Assembly: GCF_000148645.1 (NCBI RefSeq)
Contig: NC_014541.1
Coordinates: forward strand, 1,674,001-1,738,000
Length of the DNA stretch: 64,000 bases
Direction: 5' to 3'
Origin: Ferrimonas balearica DSM 9799
GTDB taxonomy: Bacteria > Pseudomonadota > Gammaproteobacteria > Enterobacterales > Shewanellaceae
Part shown: positions 42,983 through 50,646 of the stretch, piece after piece
Numbering within the stretch: the stretch's first letter is position 1
Layout: the number at the start of each line of letters is the position of its first letter
Made by a program: the position numbers and the translations under genes
Notes under the pieces: generated by a model
The model's input: the letters and a program-made list of their open reading frames with translations, nothing else
Told to the model about the DNA's origin: nothing
Databases searched by the model: none

Positions 42983-44212
42983 TCAATGTCGATGGGCCAT
43001 GGCTTCCGCCGGATGCTGCCGGAGGATCTGGCGGGCCGGGTAGAGGGCAGACAGCAGGCTGGCAGCCAGTACGGTGGTCAATACCATCAGGTAGTCGCTG
43101 CGGGTGACCTCCGGGTAAAGCTGGGTGTCTGCCCCAAAGGCTGCCAGACCGTCCGCCATGGCGCCCAGAGGGATGCCGGTGTGACCCAGCAGGGCGATGA
43201 CGCCAACGCTGGTCACCACTCCCAGGATGCCGCCGCACAGGCCCAGCAGGCCTGCCTCCAGCAGGATCAACAGCAGCACCCGTGGCTTGGTCATCCCCAC
43301 CGCCATCAGTACGCCAAACTCCCGGGTTCGCTCGAATACTGACATCAGCATCAGGTTGACGATGCCAAAACTCATGGCCAGCACGTATATTGCCAGGATG
43401 ATGGCGTTGCTGACCCCCATCTGGCTGAGAATGGCGGCCAGCATCGGTTGTACCGCCTGCCAGTCGCGCACCGAGTTGGCGTCGTCCAGTGTTCTCAACT
43501 GCTGAATCAGTTGCGCCGTTGCGGGGCCATTGGCTTCGGCCCCGTCCTCCGTGACCACCGCGATCTCGTGCACCCCATCCAGCTGGGCCAGGGCGGCCAG
43601 ATCACTGCGGCGCACAAACAGCTGGCTGTCATCAAAGGCGCTGATGGGGCTCTTAAACAGGCCCCGTACCCGGAAGGCGGCGCCGCTTACCTCACCGTCC
43701 GGGCCGGTAAAGGTCAGCACCACCTTGGATCCCAACTTCAGCCTCAGCCGCTCGGCGGTTTTGACCGACACCACCACCGGGTTGCGCCCTTCGGCATCCA
43801 GCCACTGCCCCTCGCGGACATGGCGGGCCACCGGACTGACGCTGGCTTCGGCTTCGGGCACGACGCCATTGATGCGAATGCCGCGGGTGCTGCGGGCGGA
43901 AGCGACCATGCCATCCACCACCAGTCGGGCCGACCAGCCCTCGACCGTTGGGCTGTCGCTCAGCAGGGCGGTGATGGCGTCCGGGTTGGCGAGGGTATCC
44001 TGGATGTCCGGGTGATCCAGGTAGTTGCGGCTGTGGATCTGCAGGTGACTGGTTTGCCAGGCGATGGCGTTCTGAATCATGTTGCTGTAGAGGCCGCTGA
44101 TAAAGCCGATCATCACGATCACGCCAAGCAGGCCAAACACCATGGCGGCCAGCATGATGCCGGTGCGCAGGCGGTTACGCCAAAGGTTGCGCCAGGCCAG
44201 CTTAACCAACAT
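42983..44212 (-). CDS. FtsX/LolE-like ABC permease (second of pair)
   Basis: 409 residues: an N-terminal helix (LAWRNLWRNRLRTGIMLAAMV), a large periplasmic domain (about 50-260) and three C-terminal helices with FGIVNLMLMSVFERTREFGVLMAVGMTK, the MacB/FtsX signature. Overlaps the preceding permease by 11 bp. Together the two permeases and the ATPase resemble LolCDE mechanotransmission machines. Confidence 0.87.
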   Translation of the reverse strand: MLVKLAWRNLWRNRLRTGIMLAAMVFGLLGVIVMIGFISGLYSNMIQNAIAWQTSHLQIHSRNYLDHPDIQDTLANPDAITALLSDSPTVEGWSARLVVDGMVASARSTRGIRINGVVPEAEASVSPVARHVREGQWLDAEGRNPVVVSVKTAERLRLKLGSKVVLTFTGPDGEVSGAAFRVRGLFKSPISAFDDSQLFVRRSDLAALAQLDGVHEIAVVTEDGAEANGPATAQLIQQLRTLDDANSVRDWQAVQPMLAAILSQMGVSNAIILAIYVLAMSFGIVNLMLMSVFERTREFGVLMAVGMTKPRVLLLILLEAGLLGLCGGILGVVTSVGVIALLGHTGIPLGAMADGLAAFGADTQLYPEVTRSDYLMVLTTVLAASLLSALYPARQILRQHPAEAMAHRH

Positions 44213-45428
44213 GGCCGCCCCCTTTCAGGGCGTCCACCAGCACCAGCCGGTGAATTCGCCATAGCGGATAGAGCAGGCACAGCACCAGAAGTCCCAGCAC
44301 GATGGCGATCTGCTGGCCAAACAGCCAGGGTTCAACCAGAGCGGGAAGCAGCGGGTCCCAGCCCATCTGGCGAATCATCTCGGCGGTGTCGCCGCCCAGG
44401 CTGATGGGATTGGCGTGCAGCCAAAGCAGTAACGGCACGCTGACGGCCAGTCCCATCGCCACGCCAACGACAGCCAGCATCAGCGATTCGAGCAGCACCA
44501 GCTGCACCAGTCTGGCGCGGACCATCCCGGTGGCCAGCATTACCCCAAATTCGCGCTGTCGTTCCAGGGTCATCATCAACAGGGTGGCAAACAGGCCAAA
44601 ACCGACCACGCCATAGAGCAGGGCGATCATAAAGACGCCGCCGGCCCGGTCGAGCGCAATCTGCTGAGCCATCTCGGGGGCAAGATCGGCCCAGTCCCGC
44701 ACCCGTTGCTCGGGGTATTGTTGCGCCAGGGTGCGCTGCAGTCGTGGCAGGGCAGCGAGGTCGGGGGTGTGCAGCACCCAGGCGCTGATCTGGTCACCGG
44801 TGCTGTACAGTTGCTGGCCCAACGTCAACGGCAGGTAGACCAGCTGGTTGTCGATGCCAGGCATCGGGAAGCGTAACAGGCCACGGATGGGGTAGAGGCC
44901 CGCCGCAGTCTGGCCGCGATAGCCCTGGCCATAGAGCACCAGCTTGTCCCCGACCTCCAGCTCAAGAAAGCGCGCCAGCCCCTCGCCAACCAGCACCCCT
45001 TGGTCGTCATCGGTCAGGTACTGGCCGGCAACGACGCGCTCGTCCACCTTGGCGTATTCCGCCTCCCTGCTGGGCAGCACCGCCATCACCATCGCGCCTT
45101 TGGAGCGCTGCTCGCCAGCGGCCAGTGCAAAGGACTCGAGGCGGGGCAGTACGTAATTGATTGGTTTATCCGCCCGGGCGGCCTCGATGAACTCCCGGTT
45201 GCCGGGCACCAGGTCATCAATGCTGTGGCTGTCGCCAAAGTCGGGGTGTTGGATCTGGATAAGGCCGGTGGCAAAGCGGGCGGCATTGTCGATGTTGTTG
45301 GCGTAGCTGCCCTCCTGCAGGCTGCGGGTCAGCAGTGACAGGATCAGCGCCAGCGCCAGCGCCGCCGCAGTCAGCAAGGTTCGGCGTTTTTGCCGCCACA
45401 GGTTGCGCCAGGCCAGTTTCAGCAGCAT
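44202..45428 (-). CDS. FtsX/LolC-like ABC permease (first of pair)
   Basis: 408 residues with the same layout: LAWRNLWRQKRRTLLTAAALAL at the N-terminus, a periplasmic domain, and GVVGFGLFATLLMMTLERQREFGVMLATGMVRARL in the C-terminal helical part. It begins 7 bp after the lipoprotein-sorting gene. Homologous to the next permease, suggesting a heterodimer. Confidence 0.87.
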   Translation of the reverse strand: MLLKLAWRNLWRQKRRTLLTAAALALALILSLLTRSLQEGSYANNIDNAARFATGLIQIQHPDFGDSHSIDDLVPGNREFIEAARADKPINYVLPRLESFALAAGEQRSKGAMVMAVLPSREAEYAKVDERVVAGQYLTDDDQGVLVGEGLARFLELEVGDKLVLYGQGYRGQTAAGLYPIRGLLRFPMPGIDNQLVYLPLTLGQQLYSTGDQISAWVLHTPDLAALPRLQRTLAQQYPEQRVRDWADLAPEMAQQIALDRAGGVFMIALLYGVVGFGLFATLLMMTLERQREFGVMLATGMVRARLVQLVLLESLMLAVVGVAMGLAVSVPLLLWLHANPISLGGDTAEMIRQMGWDPLLPALVEPWLFGQQIAIVLGLLVLCLLYPLWRIHRLVLVDALKGGGHVG

Positions 45429-45435
45429 CGGCGCC

Positions 45436-46194
45436 TCAGTCCCGCAGGGCTTTCATTTGCGATTGCGAGAAGAAGGCGTCGTCGATGGCAAAGTCGAACT
45501 GGGCGGTGTGGGTGATGATCTCGGTTTTCTGCCCTGGCTTGTCGGCGGGTTCCATCTCCATCCGGGAGGCCACCTCGCGGCCTCCCATCGTCCTGACGTC
45601 GTAGGTTCTGAGGGTGTTGACCAGTTCATCAAACTCGTCATAGAAAGCCACCTGACGCTGCAGGTAGCTTCGCTGGCTGATCCACAGCCTGACTTTGCTC
45701 CACACCACCGGGGCATCCGGTTTGGCGATGGCGTCGATCACCCAGGTGTTCTCGCCGTCATACTCCGCTTCACCCACCAGTTGATGGTCGTAGTCCACGA
45801 CGATGGAGGATTGGTTGATCAGGTCATCGTTGGTGAAATCTGAGCCCATCCAGGATTGCCCCAGCATGGAGGGGGCGATTTTGACCACCCGTTCGATGCT
45901 CGGCAGCCAGTTCCACATCTCCCTGTGCCGCTTCAGTGAGGCACTGCCCTTGTCCCTTGCGGGCGCGGTCACCAGCACCAGTGAGTAGGACTGCCCCTTG
46001 GTCCAGCTCTTCATGGTCATGCTGCGGGTCCAGTCCGGACGGATGATGTTCATGGTCAGTTCGCTGTAGCTGGCGCTGCCGCGCATCTGCTCGTCGGAGC
46101 GCTGCACCAGTTCGCTGGCATCGGGTGGGGTCGCGGCGTTGGCCAGTGGCGACAGTATCGTCAGCAGAGCCAGTGCAAATCGGGAAAGCGCCAT
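45436..46194 (-). CDS. Outer-membrane lipoprotein-sorting protein (LolA/LolB-like fold)
   Basis: 252 residues from the ATG at 46194 (AGGGAC upstream), with a signal peptide ending near ANA. Conserved parts are ELTMNIIRPDWTRSMTMKSWTKGQ, SIERVVKIAPSMLGQSWMGSDFTNDDLI and DAIAKPDAPVVWSKVRLWI, as in proteins annotated as outer membrane lipoprotein-sorting proteins, which share the LolA-like half-barrel. It heads the operon and probably ferries lipid or lipoprotein cargo between the ABC pump and the barrel protein. Confidence 0.85.
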   Translation of the reverse strand: MALSRFALALLTILSPLANAATPPDASELVQRSDEQMRGSASYSELTMNIIRPDWTRSMTMKSWTKGQSYSLVLVTAPARDKGSASLKRHREMWNWLPSIERVVKIAPSMLGQSWMGSDFTNDDLINQSSIVVDYDHQLVGEAEYDGENTWVIDAIAKPDAPVVWSKVRLWISQRSYLQRQVAFYDEFDELVNTLRTYDVRTMGGREVASRMEMEPADKPGQKTEIITHTAQFDFAIDDAFFSQSQMKALRD

Positions 46195-46773
46195 GGTCGA
46201 TGTCCCTGTTAACCGAGCGGTATCCCCAGTTTGCCAAAATTCGGGCGCGCTGAAAAATCGAACAGTTGGGGCGGCTTGTCGAAAAAACGCGCTTCGATAC
46301 CGGGAATTGACGTCATTTTCACCAGCGTAGTCGCCCGCTGCTTTGTTGGTCAAAGCGGAGGCGCGTCACGCGGGTCGTGTCCGGGCGAGAAGAAATCTAC
46401 CTGGCGCGGACCCGTGCTGTGAGGATGGGCGGTATCGCGGCGGAAGGTCGAGGCGGATCACCCTCCAAGGTCCGGAATTTGTGGGGCGTCTCAATTGACG
46501 TTCAAAAGCGGGAATTCTCGCAAAACTCCGGGGCGAAAACTGAAAAAGCTTATCTATCACCAAAGGGGTAATTTGGGCGGATTTTCGCATTTGCAAACCG
46601 TGGCTAAGTCGTGCAGGTGCCAGTGTGAACCCGGTGACATTTTTTCATTTTTACCCTGCGTAATCTTCTCCCCCGAAAACGGTGGTGACCGAAACCCTAC
46701 TGCGAGTTCAACGCGTTAGGGCGGCCCATCCCAACCTCGAAACGGCCACACTGGCCGAATTTTGGAGAATACC
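46195..46773. other. 579-bp intergenic region between Lol-like operon and the second DsbB-like cassette
   Basis: Divergent promoters for both units must lie here. No frame is convincing. The base composition is more AT-rich than the flanking genes around 46490-46700. The only structure noted is the hairpin CGGCCA/TGGCCG at 46743-46757. Confidence 0.5.
46743..46757 (+). promoter_or_regulatory. Hairpin in the leader of the second DsbB-like cassette
   Basis: CGGCCA and TGGCCG pair around CAC, followed by AATTTT, 17 bp upstream of the small-peptide GTG. It occupies a position like the hairpin at 1382-1405 before the first cassette. Confidence 0.4.
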
Positions 46774-46941
46774 GTGGAGTTTTTGCTCTTCTGTCTGGTG
46801 TTTGTGAGCGCCTTCCTGGTGGCGTTCAAGCCCGAAAAAGAGAAGCTGGCCAGCCGCCTGCTGGTGATCAGCATTCTGCTCAGCGTCTTTATCTGGTTCG
46901 TTATGACCGCAACCATGATCATTCCGGCGGGGAACCTGTAA
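46774..46941 (+). CDS. 55-residue two-helix membrane peptide (paralogue of 1438-1605)
   Basis: GTG-initiated, 55 codons, stop overlapping the next ATG (TAATG), with TTGGAGAAT as ribosome site. The two hydrophobic segments flank FKPEKEKLASR. It shares VEFLLFC, KPEKE and S-x-FIW with the first copy and has exactly the same length, which supports both as genuine genes. Overlap with the DsbB-like gene implies stoichiometric co-translation. Confidence 0.82.
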   Translation: MEFLLFCLVFVSAFLVAFKPEKEKLASRLLVISILLSVFIWFVMTATMIIPAGNL

Positions 46942-48401
46942 TGAACAAAGCACTTCTCAATGATGTGATGATGAACCGCATCGTAGCGCTGGCCTCTCTG
47001 GCCCTGATTGCGCTGCCGGTTGGTATCGCCTGTATCATCCTGGGCTTCGGCATGGGCGATAACCCCTGTGCCCTGTGCTGGCAGGAGCGCACCGCCATGG
47101 TGCTGGTCTCCCTGATTGCGCTGTTTATCACCCGCTACGGCCTGAAGCCGAAGTACATCGGCCTGCTGCTGCTGACCGCCATCTACGGTCTGTTCGCCGG
47201 CTACCGTCACAGCTCCGCCCACATCCTGCGCGACATCGGTCAGGGCTTTGGCCCCGCCATCTTCGGCGTGCACACCTACGTGTGGGTAATGGTGGTGTTC
47301 CTGGTGGTGCTGCTGTTCGCTGGCGTGCTGTTGCTGCTGCAGGGTGACAAGCTGGTTCAGTGGACCGAAAAAACCCGCTGGGAAGGCCTGAACAAGGCCG
47401 CAGCCAACGTGTTCCTGGTGGTGATCGCGTTCAACATCGTGCAAGCCTTCAGCCAGACCGGCCCGGCGCCGTTCCTGGGCCAGGGCGACCCGGTTCGCAT
47501 GAGCTTCAACCCGCAGAACATCATCTGGTCTGCTGGCAAGTGGGATGGCCTGTCCAAGGTGTCTCTGCGTGGCGCTTACTCCATCGCCAAGCCGGACTTT
47601 ACCGATATGCCGACCAACGACGCGACCCGCGCTGCGGCTGACACCACCATTGAAGCCGTTAAGAGCGTGACTCTGCCGGCTGAGATCGAAGGTGCGGTAA
47701 CCGGCATCAGCTACAACCCGAACAGCCAGCTGTTCGCCGTTGTGACCAACAAAAACTGGGTAGCGTTCCTGAATCAAGACCTGACCCAGGTACTGGCCAA
47801 AGCCAAGATCGATCCCAACTTCTCCGTTGAGATCTCCAACCTGGCCGGTGTGGCGTTCGACAGCGACAACAGCGTACTGGTGACTGCGGACCACAAGAGC
47901 TTCGCCCGCGTTGCTTACGACCCGCAAGCCAAGCTGGCTGACTACTACGCCAACTTCTTTGAAGGTACTGACGGCATCACCGAGTTCAAGCGTGGCCGTT
48001 TCGAAACCGCCCGTGCCAAGTACAACTACGTTGGCAGCGCTGGCTTTGATGCCGCCAACAACGAGTACCTGATGGTGACTCTGCCGGACGTGAAGCGTAA
48101 CAACTTCGTGCTGGTTCGCCTGAGCGGTGCCGACTTCAAACTGAACAGCGAGCGCGTTCTGAGCATCGACACCCAGGCTCTGCCGATGGTAACCGGTGTG
48201 GTACTGAGCGGTGATGAGCTGGTGATGCTGAGCCAGTCCGGCCAGCAGCTGCTGACCGCTGACGCTGCCACCGGTGCGGTTCACGGTGCCATCAACCTGG
48301 CGGAAGCCGGCAACCTGCAGGCGCTGACCGAGCAGGACAACCACCTGCTGGTGGTGGACGCTGCCGAAGGCCGTAACCAGGTGCGTTTCTACGCGAAATA
48401 A
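46941..48401 (+). CDS. DsbB-like membrane protein with C-terminal propeller-like domain (copy 2)
   Basis: 486 residues, colinear with the protein at 1618-3081. The motif C43-AL-C46-WQER follows DNP, GLKPKYIG and HTYVW are conserved, and no cysteines occur in the second periplasmic loop or beyond. The C-terminal domain keeps the strand repeats (SQTGPAPFLGQ, YNPNSQLFAVVTNKNWVAFL, LAGVAFDSDNSVLV). It is not attached to a reductase operon and has its own strong terminator, so it may serve a general role or an enzyme encoded elsewhere. Confidence 0.8.
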   Translation: MNKALLNDVMMNRIVALASLALIALPVGIACIILGFGMGDNPCALCWQERTAMVLVSLIALFITRYGLKPKYIGLLLLTAIYGLFAGYRHSSAHILRDIGQGFGPAIFGVHTYVWVMVVFLVVLLFAGVLLLLQGDKLVQWTEKTRWEGLNKAAANVFLVVIAFNIVQAFSQTGPAPFLGQGDPVRMSFNPQNIIWSAGKWDGLSKVSLRGAYSIAKPDFTDMPTNDATRAAADTTIEAVKSVTLPAEIEGAVTGISYNPNSQLFAVVTNKNWVAFLNQDLTQVLAKAKIDPNFSVEISNLAGVAFDSDNSVLVTADHKSFARVAYDPQAKLADYYANFFEGTDGITEFKRGRFETARAKYNYVGSAGFDAANNEYLMVTLPDVKRNNFVLVRLSGADFKLNSERVLSIDTQALPMVTGVVLSGDELVMLSQSGQQLLTADAATGAVHGAINLAEAGNLQALTEQDNHLLVVDAAEGRNQVRFYAK

Positions 48402-48420
48402 GTTCGATTTCATCGACGCG

Positions 48421-48450
48421 AAGGCCGGGGTTTTCCCCGGCCTTTTTTTT
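48421..48450 (+). terminator. Terminator of the second DsbB-like cassette
   Basis: AAGGCCGGGG, loop TTTT, CCCCGGCC and eight T residues: a textbook intrinsic terminator. Confidence 0.95.
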
Positions 48451-48538
48451 GTGCCCGCGTCATCAAAAATTCCCTTTGTTTTGCTGCCGGAGTGGCGTAG
48501 ATTGCGCCGGTTTCTGCTAGTCAGCTTTGGAGAGGGTT

Positions 48539-49033
48539 ATGTCTGAGTGGTTGTCCATTGCCCCGTTCGAATGGCCACGCATCGGTGCGGCGCTGTTCTG
48601 CGGCTTTATTGTCGGTCTCGAGCGTCAGATCCGCGGCAAGCCCGTCGGGATCCGGACCTCCTCGCTGATCGTGCTGGGTACCCACCTGTTTATCGTGGCG
48701 TCGATGACCATGAACAACGAGATGACGGACACCTCCCGCATCATCGGCCAGGTGGTCACCGGGGTGGGCTTCCTCGGCGCCGGGGTGATGCTGGCCCGGG
48801 ATGGCATCGTGGTCGGGGTGACCTCCGCCGCCACTATTTGGGCTCTGGCGGGCATCGGTGTATGTCTGTCGGTACTCAGCCCGATGCTGGCGATTAAGCT
48901 GTCGTTTGTGGTGGTGGGAATTCTGTACGGGGTGGACGTGGTGGAAAACTGTTCCAACGCGCTGACCCGGGGCGTGCACAGCCGCTACTACGACCTCAAG
49001 CGGCGCATGCGCGGCGGCATTAAAGAGGAGTAA
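48539..49033 (+). CDS. MgtC/SapB-family membrane protein
   Basis: 164 residues from the ATG at 48539 (GGAGAGGGTT upstream). The signature FIVGLERQIRGKPVGIRTSSLIVLGTHLF and QVVTGVGFLGAGVMLARDGIVVGVTSAATIWALAGIGV match MgtC/SapB membrane domains. It lacks the C-terminal ACT-like domain of virulence MgtC, which is common for the short members. Proposed roles include magnesium limitation and membrane-potential homeostasis. Confidence 0.88.
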   Translation: MSEWLSIAPFEWPRIGAALFCGFIVGLERQIRGKPVGIRTSSLIVLGTHLFIVASMTMNNEMTDTSRIIGQVVTGVGFLGAGVMLARDGIVVGVTSAATIWALAGIGVCLSVLSPMLAIKLSFVVVGILYGVDVVENCSNALTRGVHSRYYDLKRRMRGGIKEE

Positions 49034-49038
49034 GTGCC

Positions 49039-49695
49039 CTAGCGGGCATCGTAGAACTCGGCGGCGAAGTTCTGAACGCAGAGGTAGCCGTAGAGAGGGT
49101 GGCGGCCAAAACCGATGCCCACCATGCGAAAGTTGGGGTTCATGATGGCGATACGGTGGCCGCGGTCCGGTACGCCATCATCGACAATCAGCGCCATCAC
49201 CACGAAGCGGCCCACCTCGCGGTCCGCTTCGCCATAAAACAGGTTCTCACCGGCGGAGCCACGCCACAGGCCAAAGCGGCTGATGCGGTCTGCCGGGGTG
49301 GAGCCATCCTTGCCGATGTGGCCCATCCGCCCCTGTTTCGCCTGCTCCTCCCGATAGGCCCGGGCTGCCAGGGTCAGGCCGTAGGAGGGGGTCAGCGCCG
49401 GTACCGGGGCTGCCCCGGCCATGTTAGCAATCGCCTCCTCAAGCGCCGCCACACCCTCCCGGGTTTCCACCATCTGAATCACCCCGGGGCGGGGCGTCTT
49501 CCAGGGTGGGTCAACCATGTCCGTCCCCTGGAAATAGCGCCGCATCGGCTCCAGCACTTCACGGGCATAACGGGCCGGCTCGGTGCGGGCAAAGTTCAGC
49601 TCCGACAGGATTTCGGCTTCCACCGGGGTCAGCCGCAGCGGCTCCGCCGCGGTCAGCGGCGCCAGCACAACCAGAATCAACATTATCCATCTCAT
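49039..49695 (-). CDS. CAP/SCP-domain extracellular protein
   Basis: 218 residues with a signal peptide ending near TAA. The CAP domain shows EILSELNFARTEPARYAREVL near its start, then AARAYREEQAKQGRMGHIG with the first His, GENLFYG, and DRGHRIAIMNPNFRMVGIGFG with the second His, before the C-terminal LCVQNFA. These residues form the CAP cavity. Function of bacterial CAP proteins is mostly unknown. Ends 5 bp from the mgtC-like gene, convergently. Confidence 0.85.
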   Translation of the reverse strand: MRWIMLILVVLAPLTAAEPLRLTPVEAEILSELNFARTEPARYAREVLEPMRRYFQGTDMVDPPWKTPRPGVIQMVETREGVAALEEAIANMAGAAPVPALTPSYGLTLAARAYREEQAKQGRMGHIGKDGSTPADRISRFGLWRGSAGENLFYGEADREVGRFVVMALIVDDGVPDRGHRIAIMNPNFRMVGIGFGRHPLYGYLCVQNFAAEFYDAR

Positions 49696-49788
49696 GCCCT
49701 GAGCTTAGCCTGACCGGCGGCGCCAGCGAAAGTGGTTGCGTGACGACTACACTGTCAATCACGCAAAACCGCAGGCAGGAGAGTCGGG

Positions 49789-50586
49789 ATGAATCGATGG
49801 CAAGGGTCGCTATGGGCGCTGGTTTTCTTTACCGCAACGGCTTGGGCAGACGGCTGGCAGGGCCGCTGGATTGACCTTACTCATCCCTTCTCCGCGCAGG
49901 CCATCTACTGGCCCACGGCGGATCGCTTTGAGAAAACCACGGTGTTCGATGGTGTCACCGACAAGGGCTTCTACTACTCCGCCTTTAATTTTCGCGCCGC
50001 CGAACATGGCGGTACCCACGTGGACGCGCCAGTGCACTTTGCCAAGGGCCGGCGTGGTGTGGCGGACATTCCGCTGGAGCAGCTGATCGGCCCCGGCGTG
50101 GTGATTCGGGTTGCCGACCGGATTGGTGATGACCGCAACTACCAGGTCAGTGTCGACGACCTGACACGCTGGGAAACGCGTCATGGGCGGTTGCCCGAGG
50201 GGGCCATCGTGTTGATCGATTCCGGCTCCGCCCAATTCTGGCCGGACAGCCAGCGTTACATGGGCACGGCGGAGCGCGGTGAAGCGGCCGTGGCCAAGCT
50301 GACTTTTCCCGGCATCCACCCGGAGTTGGCCCGTTTTCTGATTGAAGAGCGCCAGATCCGGGCGGTGGGCATCGACACCCCCAGCATCGATTACGGGGCC
50401 TCCACCTTGTTTGAAACCCACCGCATCCTGTTTGAGCAGAATGTGCCGGGGTTTGAGAACGTGGCCAATCTGGATGGGTTGCCTGAAAAGGGCTTTCAGG
50501 TGATTGCTCTGCCAATGAAGATTGCCGCGGGCAGTGGCGCGCCCCTGCGCATCATCGCTTTTGTGCCTGAGGCGTCGGGACGGTAG
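49789..50586 (+). CDS. Cyclase-family (kynurenine formamidase-like) metal hydrolase, secreted
   Basis: 265 residues with a signal peptide (cleavage near AWA). The metal motif is AEHGGTHVDAPVHF (HxGTHxDxPxHF), and GIDTPSIDYGASTLFETHRILF is the second conserved block. Family members hydrolyse N-formylkynurenine or cyclic amides. The periplasmic location is unusual for a kynurenine formamidase, and no tryptophan-catabolism genes are adjacent, so the substrate is open. Confidence 0.82.
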   Translation: MNRWQGSLWALVFFTATAWADGWQGRWIDLTHPFSAQAIYWPTADRFEKTTVFDGVTDKGFYYSAFNFRAAEHGGTHVDAPVHFAKGRRGVADIPLEQLIGPGVVIRVADRIGDDRNYQVSVDDLTRWETRHGRLPEGAIVLIDSGSAQFWPDSQRYMGTAERGEAAVAKLTFPGIHPELARFLIEERQIRAVGIDTPSIDYGASTLFETHRILFEQNVPGFENVANLDGLPEKGFQVIALPMKIAAGSGAPLRIIAFVPEASGR

Positions 50587-50646
50587 CCCGGTGGTGGCGG
50601 GTTTTGGTAGGATCCCCCGCCTAAAAGACGTGACCAGGATACCCCG

